Positions 27,433 through 37,027 of a DNA stretch of 64,000 bases are shown here, piece after piece. The notes below the pieces were generated by a model that searched no databases, had not been told where the DNA came from, and was given only the letters and a program-made list of their open reading frames with translations. The translations under genes were made by a program, and so were the position numbers. The DNA comes from an uncultured Cyclobacteriaceae bacterium (GTDB lineage: Bacteria > Bacteroidota > Bacteroidia > Cytophagales > Cyclobacteriaceae). Numbering within the stretch: the first letter of the stretch is position 1; each line of letters begins with the position of its first letter. The stretch covers positions 595,983 through 659,982 of the forward strand of contig CALSPM010000002.1 in NCBI GenBank assembly GCA_943788235.1. The letters are read 5' to 3'.

Positions 27433-28332
27433 ATGATAGTAGATTTTGAGTTAGAAGAAGAAAAGCACGATAGCAGAGATCCAAATCCCTGGCTGGCCTT
27501 ATATTTAGACAATAGTATACCAATCAATGACCAGACAAAAAAAGCATTAATGTCAGATAATAACTCTAAATCAAGTTATTATCTATCTCCTATCATCAAA
27601 GTTTGGTCAAAAGTAGTAATGTTTTTGATACATCTATTTAAGTTTTTCTTCCCCAAACTAATTAACTCATCAAAAATACTGCATTATATTTTGTCTTGGG
27701 GGCTCAAGCGATTTGTGAGTCCAGATGCCAACTTACTTATATTTCGACATTTTCATATAGGTACGGAAATTTTACAATTTATAGCAGCGAATATACCTGG
27801 AGTAAACTTGGTAGGAGACCCACTAAAACCAAAAACCTTCGAGGATGTAAAAGATGATTTGTTTTTAAAGCATGATTTGAATTTATACAATTTTGTCATC
27901 CGACTCAATAGTCAACTTAAAGAAAAGAGCATCACCATCAAACCACCAAAGAAAATAAATTTGGAGATGATCACAGTGGATCAGTTTGATCACATAGATT
28001 TTCCGAAGAAATGGACAAACATTGTAGACTTGCGTTCGGCGATAGAACTCTTCACCCCTTTTTATCAATTATTTCTAACTTCAAATGATTTTATTAGAGC
28101 CTCTAATTCATTGCAATTAGATGAAACGATAGCCATTTATACTTCTCAGATTTTAGGCGCACCTGGTCATTTAGGTTTAGTAAATAATAAGCATCCCATG
28201 GTACCTGTCTCTACTTATACTGCCGCTTATAGGTTGGTATTACATGGCCTGGCTGCGGAAACACTTCATGAAATTTTGGTAAATATGAAACTTAACAAAA
28301 GTTTAGATGGCGTAGTGGTTCCCGCTAAATAA
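27433..28332 (+). CDS. Unrecognised 299-residue protein of the lipid cluster
   Basis: I do not recognise the family. The protein has a hydrophilic N-terminus (many Asp/Glu), a hydrophobic stretch at ~55-75 and a conserved-looking LLIFRHFHIGTEILQFIA block. The C-terminal region contains GAPGHLGLVNNKHPMVP and YRLVLHGLAAETLHEILV. Several His residues lie in helix-like segments, so a metal site is possible but unproven. It starts 4 bp after the desaturase stop and so belongs to the same operon. The location suggests an acyl-lipid oxygenase, transferase or chaperone. The reading frame is intact and its codon use matches its neighbours. Confidence 0.7.
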   Translation: MIVDFELEEEKHDSRDPNPWLALYLDNSIPINDQTKKALMSDNNSKSSYYLSPIIKVWSKVVMFLIHLFKFFFPKLINSSKILHYILSWGLKRFVSPDANLLIFRHFHIGTEILQFIAANIPGVNLVGDPLKPKTFEDVKDDLFLKHDLNLYNFVIRLNSQLKEKSITIKPPKKINLEMITVDQFDHIDFPKKWTNIVDLRSAIELFTPFYQLFLTSNDFIRASNSLQLDETIAIYTSQILGAPGHLGLVNNKHPMVPVSTYTAAYRLVLHGLAAETLHEILVNMKLNKSLDGVVVPAK

Positions 28333-28468
28333 AATTTTTGAAATCCTTAATTAAAAGCTCTGATTTTACAACATTCACCTCTGCCTTAAACAACATCAAA
28401 CCTAAGAGCAATCATATATTTAAACATTATTCGTACAAATCCGCCGTGTCGACTTGACAAACTGCTAC

Positions 28469-29187
28469 TTACATAGCGGCTAATTTAGTAGTCACCGCTT
28501 CAAAAAAAAGTCTCCCTTTTTCAGAGGTCGCTGCTTTGAGGTCTCCCAAACCCGTATCTTCTGAGATTTGAGACCATGTTCTTTCAGGCCACAACCAACC
28601 CTCTTGCATAACTTCAATCTTACTTTTTCGTTCATGGTCCATCCCTATCTAAGACAAAGTCCTCACCAAAGCAGGTCTTAAATACATCATTAAGCTGGTT
28701 TCCATCTCATCAGAATGATCATCCGGTATTTCGAAATAGGTGCTAGGATCTAATATTTTAAACCAACTGCAGGTAGCAAGCCACATTTTTAGATATTTAG
28801 CGCCCAACTCACGAAGCAGAGTCTTAAAATTATTCCCTCCATGGCCGTTCAAAATCAATAACTTGTAAATACCTTGACGATTCAAGACTTCAACCAAATC
28901 ATTGAGCACTGCCATTTTTGTACTTGGATACATATTTAAATCTAATTTATATCTCTCTGACCTGTATTCACACCGAAGGGTACGGTGGATAACAACATCA
29001 CTTGCGCGCCCTTTTCCCAAACTTTTTTGGCAGATTCTTCGCCAATGGCATCTCCTTCATAAAGATCTGTATAATAAGGTAAATGGTAATTATGGGCCTT
29101 AGTTACTCCCAAAAGCAGAATGGCATGTTAAATTGATTGTTGCTCAATCTCTTTCCAATTGGGTTCAGCTAAAATATAAGGTATCAT
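28469..29187 (-). pseudogene. Creatininase family amidohydrolase, inactivated
   Basis: Read continuously, the minus strand encodes MIPYILAEPNWKEIEQQ... through ...EAVTTKLAAM, about 240 residues. The creatininase features are AHNYHLPYYTD, VPFGVNTGQ, LILNGHGGNN and DDHSDEMETSLM. Lesions: a TAA at 29128-29130, a one-base deletion near 28944-28950 (GATATAAATTAG, lost A) and a TAG at 28649-28651. Creatininase-type enzymes hydrolyse cyclic amides and related formamides using zinc. Three independent lesions make real gene decay far more likely than sequencing error. It lies 9 bp downstream of menC. Confidence 0.88.
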
Positions 29188-29196
29188 AGGTTCAAA

Positions 29197-30270
29197 TTAA
29201 TTTTCAAAAGGTAGTTCATCAAAATCAGTTTCAGTGTATGTCATTTTTAAATCAGTCAAAGAGGCTCTAGAAGCAAAATTATTATGATAAAGGGCTCCTG
29301 TTCCGAGACCTTGATGAGATGAATTCGGATACTGAGCGACAAATTGGGTAATCGCATTGAGCCCTATATTTGATTCCAAAGCTGAAGTTACCCACCAGCC
29401 AATATTGCGATCTTCAGCACAATTGATCCATTGATTAGATTCCATAAATCCGCCCAAAAGGCTGGGCTTTAGGATGATATAAGCTGGCTTGATGCTATCT
29501 AATAACGCCTTTTTTTCTACATCTTGTTCAATGCCAATGAGTTCTTCATCCAGTGCAATGGGAATTTTACTCGATTGACAAAGCTCATTCATGGCTTCCC
29601 ACTGACCTTTTTGAATCGGTTGTTCGATAGAATGAATATTAAACTCACTCAACTGATTTAATTTATTCAATGCCTTCTCTGGCTCAAAAGCACCATTGGC
29701 ATCTAATCGAATGATTATTTTAGATGAAATTTTTCTTAAATAGGACACCAACTTCAGTTCTTTTCCGAAATCTAAAGCCCCTATTTTTAACTTGACACAA
29801 TCAAAACCTAAGGCCATTTTTTCTTCAATTTGATCTCGCATGAAGATTTCATCACCCATCCAAACTAAGCCATTGGTTTTAATCTGTATTTTGTGTTGAA
29901 GAAAAGGTGAATTAAACCATTGCCTGATCCCCCGTTGTATCAAATCTAACAAGGCCATCTCCAATCCCATTCTGATGGCAGGGAACTTAAAAGCGAGTGT
30001 TTTCGCCAAAGCATAAACCTCGGGAACAGAGGTGGGCGTTTTGTGATCGGCTATTTCAATGATCAGCTCGCTGAGTTTTTGAGGAATTTTATCTATAGGA
30101 TCAGCCGACAAACCATTTAGGGGCGCTACCTCTCCAATACCAAATACACCTAAACTGCTGGTATCCCAAACTCGTAAAAACCAAACTTCCCTAGTTTTCA
30201 TGGTTCCGCGACTTGTACCCACAATAAATTTAAAATTTAAAGTATAGGGTTTATATTCGAGCCGGAACAT
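29197..30270 (-). CDS. menC: o-Succinylbenzoate synthase (enolase superfamily)
   Basis: 357 residues. The N-terminal capping domain begins YTLNFKFIVGTSRGTMKTRE, a form typical of Bacteroidota MenC. The barrel residues are CVKLKIGALDF (KxK acid/base Lys), IIRLDANGAF (Asp), IEQPIQK (Glu), IALDEELIG (Asp/Glu) and LKPSLLGGF (second Lys). It dehydrates SHCHC to o-succinylbenzoate in menaquinone biosynthesis. Other men genes are not in the window. The ATG at 30270 is only 7 bp from the divergent queA-like gene, so each promoter must lie in the other's coding region or 5' end. Confidence 0.88.
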   Translation of the reverse strand: MFRLEYKPYTLNFKFIVGTSRGTMKTREVWFLRVWDTSSLGVFGIGEVAPLNGLSADPIDKIPQKLSELIIEIADHKTPTSVPEVYALAKTLAFKFPAIRMGLEMALLDLIQRGIRQWFNSPFLQHKIQIKTNGLVWMGDEIFMRDQIEEKMALGFDCVKLKIGALDFGKELKLVSYLRKISSKIIIRLDANGAFEPEKALNKLNQLSEFNIHSIEQPIQKGQWEAMNELCQSSKIPIALDEELIGIEQDVEKKALLDSIKPAYIILKPSLLGGFMESNQWINCAEDRNIGWWVTSALESNIGLNAITQFVAQYPNSSHQGLGTGALYHNNFASRASLTDLKMTYTETDFDELPFEN

Positions 30271-30277
30271 AATTCAA

Positions 30278-31486
30278 ATGGACATTAAAAAAATTCATCC
30301 TGAAAATTTTAATTATCAATTACCCAAGGAGTCTATTGCTCAAACGCCCTTAGAGGTTCGATCCAATTCAAAATTACTACATTATCGAAATGGAAGCCTA
30401 GCCCATCATCAGTTTTCTTTCCTTCCTGAATTGATAAAAACCAAATCTTTGATTATTTTTAATGATACCAAGGTTATTCCTGCCCGAATGATTTTCCATA
30501 AAGCTACGGGTGCTCGCATTGAAATTTTCTTGCTTGAGCCTTTAGCACCTACGGTAATTATAGAAGAAATCATGTCTTCTAAAGGTAGTTGTACCTGGAT
30601 ATGTCTGATTGGCAATGCCAAAAAATGGGCCAATGATGCTGTTTTAAGCATCACCGTTGATCAGATCCAATTAACTGCCAAAAGAATATCTAAAGATACC
30701 GTTCTGTTCAATTGGTCGTCTCAAAAGACTTGGTCCGAACTCCTTTTAGCACTAGGTAAAGTGCCGCTTCCTCCTTATATATCAAGAGCGCCGTCAAGCG
30801 CAGATCAAAACCGCTATCAAACCGTTTATTCCACCCTTGAAGGCGCCGTTGCGGCACCCACTGCCGGACTGCATTTTACCAAAGAGGTACTCGATGAGTT
30901 GGGAGACAAACACCAACTAGATTACCTGACACTGCATGTATCCGCAGGTACCTTTCAGCCTATTAAAACAAATGCAGAGGAGCATCATATGCACCGTGAA
31001 CAACTTCGCATTACCCGAAGCAATCTAATCCATTTACTTGAAAATGAATCAGTCATTGCTGTAGGCACTACAAGCTTGAGAAGTTTGGAATCTCTGTATT
31101 GGTATGGTGTCAAATTGATAAATGGGGATCCTGATTTTTTCATACCGAAACTATATCCTTACCAAAATCACAAATCATTACCGGACAAAAAAACAGCACT
31201 CTCTGCCGTGCTCAAATATTTGGACAACCGCTCAATAAGCGCGGTAATTGGTTATACAGAAATTTTTATATTCCCCGGCTATAAATTCAAAATAGTCAAT
31301 AAAATGATTACAAACTTTCATATGCCTGGAACAACGTTAGTCATGCTAATTGCTGCGTTCTGTGGCCCCAATTGGAAAAAAATTTACGAGGAAGCCCTAA
31401 AGCATGACTATAGATTTTTAAGCTATGGCGATAGTTCCTATCTTGAACCAGATTTAAAAAAATCTTTCCCCCAGATTATACGATAA
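30278..31486 (+). CDS. queA: S-adenosylmethionine:tRNA ribosyltransferase-isomerase (QueA), divergent form
   Basis: 402 residues, longer than the ~340-350 usual for QueA. Family motifs are present: LPKESIAQTPLEVRSNSKLLHY, IIFNDTKVIPARM, PTAGLHFTKEVL, LTLHVSAGTFQPI, HHMHREQLRI, VGTTSLRSLE, TNFHMPGTTLVMLIAAF and HDYRFLSYGDSS. QueA transfers the ribosyl part of SAM to preQ1 in tRNA to form epoxyqueuosine. Bacteroidota often carry a second, longer QueA paralogue, and this looks like it. It may thus not be the main queuosine enzyme. It starts 7 bp from menC and is followed at 17 bp by a lipoprotein gene. Confidence 0.82.
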   Translation: MDIKKIHPENFNYQLPKESIAQTPLEVRSNSKLLHYRNGSLAHHQFSFLPELIKTKSLIIFNDTKVIPARMIFHKATGARIEIFLLEPLAPTVIIEEIMSSKGSCTWICLIGNAKKWANDAVLSITVDQIQLTAKRISKDTVLFNWSSQKTWSELLLALGKVPLPPYISRAPSSADQNRYQTVYSTLEGAVAAPTAGLHFTKEVLDELGDKHQLDYLTLHVSAGTFQPIKTNAEEHHMHREQLRITRSNLIHLLENESVIAVGTTSLRSLESLYWYGVKLINGDPDFFIPKLYPYQNHKSLPDKKTALSAVLKYLDNRSISAVIGYTEIFIFPGYKFKIVNKMITNFHMPGTTLVMLIAAFCGPNWKKIYEEALKHDYRFLSYGDSSYLEPDLKKSFPQIIR

Positions 31487-31503
31487 CAAAAAAATAAAAT
31501 CAT

Positions 31504-32355
31504 GTGATTAAAATACATAAACTAGTCGCCCTTCTCATTTTAACAATCTGCTCTTGTCAGCAAATTGAAAAACAGCGCTTTCGCTTGACCTCAAAGCTTT
31601 TCAATAAAGGAATCACAATAGCGGGAATTGCACATCTAAAAGAAAGTGACCCTGATTGTAATGATAAAAATTGTGCTATGATTGAAGTCAATTACCCCAT
31701 TTTTAAAAGTAAACCCTTATTAAACCAGCGGATCGAATCTATCCTTAAAAGGGAGATAGAGGGATTTCTTCCTTCCGTAGGTACTGCAAAAACCATTAAT
31801 GATTATATGAAATTATTTATCAAAAGTTATGTGTCATTCAAAGAGCAATTTCCTGAAAGCAAGACACCTTGGTTCCTTGAAATTGTGATTGAAACGAATT
31901 ACAATGATTTCGGCTGGCTTTCTTTTGCTTCTAGCAGTAAGTCGTATACGGGCGGGGTTCGTAACAATGAATGGTTACAATATATAAATATGGATACTTT
32001 GGGTAGGAACATAGATATTGAAGATAAAATTGGAGACTTTTCAAAGCTACGTCAGGAAGCTGAAATTATTTTTAGAAACCAAAACCAAATCCCTCCTGAT
32101 GCTCGCTTGAGTGCCACTGGATTTACATTTAAGAACGACAAATTTCATTTACCCGAAAACATTGGCAGCAATGACACACATATATTACTCCATTACAATA
32201 ATTATGAAATCGGAAATAATATTCAGAGTGCTATACTGATAAAAATTCCATATTCATCAGTTACTGACAACCCTGAAATTCCTTATTACGAGGATGTCAT
32301 CATGTACTATAAAGATTTTTTAAATTGGTGGTCAGATCAAAATTGGACACCTTAG
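31504..32355 (+). CDS. Lipoprotein with DUF4163/DUF3298 (PdaC/RsiV-like) domains
   Basis: 283 residues from a GTG start. The lipoprotein signal ends LTICSC. The body resembles the PdaC/SigV-type pair: an N-terminal DUF4163 (CAMIEVNYPIF) and a C-terminal DUF3298 with SSSKSYTGGVRNNEWLQYINMD and LSATGFTFKNDKFHLP. A Cys pair (DPDCNDKNC) may form a disulfide. DUF3298-type domains occur in RsiV anti-sigma factors and peptidoglycan deacetylases, but no catalytic domain is seen here. An envelope location is predicted; the precise function is unknown. Confidence 0.75.
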   Translation: MIKIHKLVALLILTICSCQQIEKQRFRLTSKLFNKGITIAGIAHLKESDPDCNDKNCAMIEVNYPIFKSKPLLNQRIESILKREIEGFLPSVGTAKTINDYMKLFIKSYVSFKEQFPESKTPWFLEIVIETNYNDFGWLSFASSSKSYTGGVRNNEWLQYINMDTLGRNIDIEDKIGDFSKLRQEAEIIFRNQNQIPPDARLSATGFTFKNDKFHLPENIGSNDTHILLHYNNYEIGNNIQSAILIKIPYSSVTDNPEIPYYEDVIMYYKDFLNWWSDQNWTP

Positions 32356-32432
32356 CGGACTTAAAATAGTCCTAGAGTTTTGAGTAACTCCTTTATTTAC
32401 CAAAGCCCTCAACACTTGGAGCCGTTCACTCA

Positions 32433-34127
32433 TCAAGATCCCTCATAGGTATGCATCTTTAAATCATCCTCTTTGATGATTCTTCTCAATATCTTACCCA
32501 CATTAGATTTAGGCAACTCCGAGATAAATGAAACATGACGTGGACATTTATAGCCTGTTAACTTTTCCTTACAATAGGCAATAATCTCAGCCTCGCTTAA
32601 GGTTTCATCCTTTTTGACAACAACCGCTTTCACAGCTTCTGTTGATTTAAGATCGGGCACACCGATCACTCCTACTTCCAGTACCTTGGGATGAGATGAA
32701 ATAACATTTTCAATCTCATTGGGATAAACATTGAATCCCGATACAAGAATCATTTCTTTTTTTCTATCTACAATTTTAAAAAAACCTTCCTCATCCATTA
32801 TAGCTACATCACCTGTTTTAAACCAACCCTCTTGCATAACATGATCTGTTTCTTCTGGTCGGTTGTAATATCCTTGCATTACTTGCGGACCTTTGACGCA
32901 GAGTTCTCCTGGATCGCCCACAGCCACCTCGACAAAATCATCATCAAAGTTCTTTATTTCCGTATTGGAAATAGGAAGTCCAATCGTACCCATTTTATGC
33001 CTTCCATCTAATGGATTAATCGTAAGCACGGGTGAGGTCTCCGTAAGGCCATAGCCTTCTGCCAATGGCGTTCCTGTTATTTCAAGCCATTTTTCAGCGA
33101 CTGAATTTTGAACCGCCATACCCCCACCAAAACCAAAACGAAGCTTACTGAAGTCACAATTTTTAAATTCAGGATGATTCAATAATCCATTAAAAAGAGT
33201 ATTTACACCACTCAATATAGTAAATTTATGCTTCTTGAGTTCCTTTACAAAACCATCCATATCTCGGGGATTGGTAATTAAAATATTTTGGGACCCCGAA
33301 CTCACCGAACCTAGTACATTGGCGACTAAGGCAAAAATATGATAAATAGGGAGTGCGGTAACATAAACCTCAGCTCCTTCTTTCAAACCTCCACTTTTCA
33401 TCCAGGCATTTACTTGTAATAAATTGGCAACTAAATTACCATGAGAAAGCATTGCACCTTTGGAAACTCCCGTGGTACCTCCCGTATATTGAAGAAAAGC
33501 TAAATCGCTATTTTGAATAGGTGGCTGGACAAAATCATGATTGGCTCCTAATTTAAGAGCTTTCATCAAAGGAGTCACCTCTGGAAGGCTGAAGGAGGGA
33601 ACCATTTTTTTGACGTATTTGACAGCAAAGTTGATCAGACTTCCTTTTATCCCTCCGATCATATCTCCAAGTTGTGTAACCAATACATGTTTCAACTTAG
33701 TTTCAGACAAAATACCTTCTAGGATACTTGCGAAATTAGCTAAAACGATAATTACTTTCGCATCAGCATCATTCAGTTGGTGTTTTAATTCACTTGAGGT
33801 ATATAGCGGGTTTACATTTACTACCGTCATTCCCGCCCGTAAAGCTCCAAATAGCACTACGGGATATTGAAGTAAATTGGGCATTTGAATCGCTACTTTA
33901 TCCCCCCGATTCAGTCCTAAGTCATAAATCAAATAAGCAGCAAAACTATCTGAAGCTATGTTCAACTCGTTAAAAGTCATTACTTTACCCATGTTTTCAA
34001 AGGCCGGATAGTTACCGAATTTTTTGAAACTATCATTCAAGAGTTCGGCTAAGCTTTCGTATTCAGTACTATCAATTTGTTGAGGGACTTCTTTCGGGTA
34101 GTGTGCATGCCATGGAGCGTTTTTCAT
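32433..34127 (-). CDS. fadD: Long-chain fatty acid-CoA ligase
   Basis: About 564 residues of the ANL adenylate-forming family. Visible motifs are LQYTGGTTGVSKGAMLSH (P-loop-like), GYGLTETSP, GELCVKGPQVMQGYYNRPEET, GWFKTGDVA and DRKKEMILVSGFNVYPNEIE, ending with the C-terminal Lys motif PKSNVGKILRR. The first region LAELLNDSFKKFG is typical for FadD. It activates fatty acids to acyl-CoA. I chose the ATG at 34127 (MKNAPWHAHYP); an in-frame extension to 34163 lacks homology. It may supply acyl-CoA to the lipid cluster upstream, but no operon links them. Confidence 0.92.
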   Translation of the reverse strand: MKNAPWHAHYPKEVPQQIDSTEYESLAELLNDSFKKFGNYPAFENMGKVMTFNELNIASDSFAAYLIYDLGLNRGDKVAIQMPNLLQYPVVLFGALRAGMTVVNVNPLYTSSELKHQLNDADAKVIIVLANFASILEGILSETKLKHVLVTQLGDMIGGIKGSLINFAVKYVKKMVPSFSLPEVTPLMKALKLGANHDFVQPPIQNSDLAFLQYTGGTTGVSKGAMLSHGNLVANLLQVNAWMKSGGLKEGAEVYVTALPIYHIFALVANVLGSVSSGSQNILITNPRDMDGFVKELKKHKFTILSGVNTLFNGLLNHPEFKNCDFSKLRFGFGGGMAVQNSVAEKWLEITGTPLAEGYGLTETSPVLTINPLDGRHKMGTIGLPISNTEIKNFDDDFVEVAVGDPGELCVKGPQVMQGYYNRPEETDHVMQEGWFKTGDVAIMDEEGFFKIVDRKKEMILVSGFNVYPNEIENVISSHPKVLEVGVIGVPDLKSTEAVKAVVVKKDETLSEAEIIAYCKEKLTGYKCPRHVSFISELPKSNVGKILRRIIKEDDLKMHTYEGS

Positions 34128-34358
34128 TTTTTCACTGTTGTTTTTTATACGAACAATAATCACAACAAATTAGTCTAATTGCTCGGCTTCTCAAATAATA
34201 ATCAATCTTTATCTTGGTTTCAAATAAAAATTATTTAATGACAAAATAATATTTTTTCGACGTTTTCCTCAATCCTTTGGCATAACGCTAGTTTAACCAA
34301 TACATTTATTAAACCAAAGCGTCTGAATTTAATTTTTTTTTTGCATATTGCGGCGGAA

Positions 34359-35015
34359 ATGGAGAAAATTGAATTCGAAATATGGGGGTTACAGCTATTA
34401 GAACCTATGGCTTTAATCCTTAATTTAATCATGTGTTTTCAAAGCTTTCATCACTATCTTGAAATCAATAAATCCTTCGCTTCCCCTTTTTCTTCCTACT
34501 TTGGTAAGTTCTTTTTATGTATTTCTATCTCTACTTTTTTTGCTGCTTGGTCACATTTATTTTATAATTATTTAGGCATGGCAGGTAAAATACCTGGGTA
34601 TAGCACTACCATCATATCCATTGGCATGTTAGAATATGCGATGGTCATTTACCTTTATCCCAAAGGCAATATTTTATTAAAATCGATCATCGCGTTCCTT
34701 ATGGCCAGCACCTTTAGTTTGCTCATTTTCGAATTAAAATTCTTGTGGGTTGCCATTCATATGGCTATTGGGATTGTTCTGTTTTTAGGAATGCCCTTTT
34801 CTTTTAAAATTATAAAAGGTGAAGAAAAAGCAAGCTTTTTCTTTTGGGGATTTATCTCCATGTTAATGACGCTTCCTGTGGAGCTACTCAGATTGAACCT
34901 TCACCCATGGTTTCAGCACCAAGACATCTCACATGTTTTTATGATCTGTGCACTCTATTGTTTTTCTAAGGGTGTTCGTCTAACAGAATTGATCAGCAGC
35001 CAGGTCAAAGTTTAA
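34359..35015 (+). CDS. Multi-pass membrane protein of unknown function
   Basis: About 218 residues with six or seven hydrophobic helices separated by short loops, no signal peptide and no soluble domain. The topology recalls ceramidase/Per1-like or DUF6962-type 7TM proteins, with polar residues His/Asn/Tyr inside helices (AAWSHLFYNYLG, VAIHMAIG, RLNLHPWFQHQD). I cannot assign a family with confidence. The ATG at 34359 is preferred; a TTG at 34341 in the same frame gives an odd leader. It lies 95 bp before an S9 peptidase gene and opposite fadD. Confidence 0.6.
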   Translation: MEKIEFEIWGLQLLEPMALILNLIMCFQSFHHYLEINKSFASPFSSYFGKFFLCISISTFFAAWSHLFYNYLGMAGKIPGYSTTIISIGMLEYAMVIYLYPKGNILLKSIIAFLMASTFSLLIFELKFLWVAIHMAIGIVLFLGMPFSFKIIKGEEKASFFFWGFISMLMTLPVELLRLNLHPWFQHQDISHVFMICALYCFSKGVRLTELISSQVKV

Positions 35016-35110
35016 TTTTTTTAATTCTTTTTTCTTGTAAGTGTGATATTCAAAGTAATAAAATTAGGATAAATACAATTAATTTAAGACAAATATTAAT
35101 CCCTATCCAA

Positions 35111-37006
35111 ATGAAAAAACTTAGTGCTCTCTTGTTTTTAATAATGCTCTCTTGTGAAAAAAAAGAAGATCTCTCTCAAAATGAGAGATATACCATTGAG
35201 CAATTTATGAATACTACTCAAGTATTTGGCGGTGATTTCTCGGTAGATGAGAAAACAATTTTGATTACTAGCAAGGCAAGTGGCGTCTTAAATGCCTATA
35301 GCATTGATCTTGAAACAGGCGAACAAACACAACTTACCCATTCTTCGGAAAATGCCATCATCGCTCGGTCTTACTTTTCCTCAGATGATAGAATTATTTA
35401 TACGAGTGACGAGGGGGGAAATGAATTGACTCAAATTTACATAAAAAATAGGGAAGGCAGCGTGATCGACCTCACGCCTGACAGTGCCAAGGCCTCCTAT
35501 TACGGATGGAATCACAATAATACGGCCATCTATTGGGCCTGTAACAAAAGAGATCCCAGATATTTTGATTTGTATCGAACCGAAATAATAGGTGCATCGG
35601 TAGCTGAGGGTGGGTTTCAAACCAATAAAATATACATAAACGATAATGGCTTTACGCCTTCAATAGTCAGTGATGACGAACGATACATCGCCCTTTCTGA
35701 AAGAGTGAATACTTCTGATGCAAACATCCATCTTTTAGATACCCAAACAGGAGAGGTATCCCTAATCACCCCTCATGAAGGTTTCGTACTTAATGAGCCA
35801 CAGTTCTTTTCAAAAGATCATAACACTTTATATTTCACTACTGACCTTGATAGTGAGTTTGCCTACCTAATGTCTTATAACATCGGTAACCAAACCCAAA
35901 AAGTAGAACAAAAAGCCGAATGGGCCATAAGTTATGCCTACCTGTCTCAAAATGGTGCATACCGTGTCACTGGTATCAATGAGGATGCAAGTACCAAAAT
36001 CATCATTCAAGACACTCATTCAAAAGAAATCATTACCATCCCAAATTTACCCGAAGGAGATATCTCATCGGTAAACATTTCGGATAGTGAAACGCAAATG
36101 ACCTTCTATCTAAGCAGTTCTAAAATACCTCAAGACCTATTTTTATACCATTTTAAAAATAAAACACTTAAAAAGCTAACTCATACACTTAACCCTGAAA
36201 TAAATCCCGATGATCTTGTCGCCGGACAAGTCATTCGATTTCCTTCCTTTGACGGTCTTTCCATACCTGCCATTCTATATAAACCAAATAACATCCAGAA
36301 AGGAGACAAATTATCTGCTTTGTTGTATGTCCATGGTGGACCTGGAGGACAAACAAGGCTGGATTATACAGATAGAATACAATATTGGGTAAATCAAGGT
36401 TATGTGGTGCTTGCCGTAAATAATAGAGGGAGTTCGGGATATGGTAAAACCTTTTATAAGGCCGATGATTTAAAACATGGGGATGTTGACCTGAAAGATT
36501 GCATCGCATCCAAGAAATTCTTGATCAACTCAGGTTATGTAGCTGCCGATAAAATTGGAATTATGGGAAGTAGTTACGGTGGATACATGGTGATGGCGGC
36601 CTTGGCATTCGCCCCTGATGAGTTCGCTGTAGGCGTTAATTATTTTGGTGTGACCAATTGGTTACGTACCCTAAGGAGCATTCCTGCCTGGTGGGAAGCC
36701 TCTCGAAATGCCTTGTATACTGAGTTAGGAAATCCCGAAACGGACAGTCTTGCCCTCTACAACAAGTCACCTTTGTTCTTTGCCCATCAAATCACCAAGC
36801 CCTTTATCGTTTTTCAAGGGGCCAATGATCCTAGGGTACTTCAAATTGAATCTGATGAAATAGTCGCTGCCGCTAAGAACAATAACATCCCAGTTGAGTA
36901 TATTGTTTTTCCTGATGAAGGTCATGGCTTTACAAAGAAGGTAAATAATATTGAAGCTTCTCAAAAAACGCTGGAATTTCTAGATAAATACCTAAAGGGG
37001 AGTTAA
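35111..37006 (+). CDS. S9 family prolyl oligopeptidase-like peptidase, lipoprotein
   Basis: 631 residues with a lipoprotein signal ending IMLSC. An N-terminal seven-bladed beta-propeller (~40-350) carries repeated YFSSDDRIIYTS- and YISxDxRYIALS-type blades. The C-terminal alpha/beta hydrolase carries the catalytic Ser in IMGSSYGGYMVM, an Asp in NDPRVLQIESDE and the His in DEGHGFTKK. HGGPGGQ forms the oxyanion region. The layout matches DPP4/acylaminoacyl peptidase members of S9. It would release dipeptides or process peptides at the envelope. The frame is intact and the gene is followed by a dead YfiT gene. Confidence 0.92.
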   Translation: MKKLSALLFLIMLSCEKKEDLSQNERYTIEQFMNTTQVFGGDFSVDEKTILITSKASGVLNAYSIDLETGEQTQLTHSSENAIIARSYFSSDDRIIYTSDEGGNELTQIYIKNREGSVIDLTPDSAKASYYGWNHNNTAIYWACNKRDPRYFDLYRTEIIGASVAEGGFQTNKIYINDNGFTPSIVSDDERYIALSERVNTSDANIHLLDTQTGEVSLITPHEGFVLNEPQFFSKDHNTLYFTTDLDSEFAYLMSYNIGNQTQKVEQKAEWAISYAYLSQNGAYRVTGINEDASTKIIIQDTHSKEIITIPNLPEGDISSVNISDSETQMTFYLSSSKIPQDLFLYHFKNKTLKKLTHTLNPEINPDDLVAGQVIRFPSFDGLSIPAILYKPNNIQKGDKLSALLYVHGGPGGQTRLDYTDRIQYWVNQGYVVLAVNNRGSSGYGKTFYKADDLKHGDVDLKDCIASKKFLINSGYVAADKIGIMGSSYGGYMVMAALAFAPDEFAVGVNYFGVTNWLRTLRSIPAWWEASRNALYTELGNPETDSLALYNKSPLFFAHQITKPFIVFQGANDPRVLQIESDEIVAAAKNNNIPVEYIVFPDEGHGFTKKVNNIEASQKTLEFLDKYLKGS

Positions 37007-37027
37007 GCTCAATTTTTAAGCAAAATG

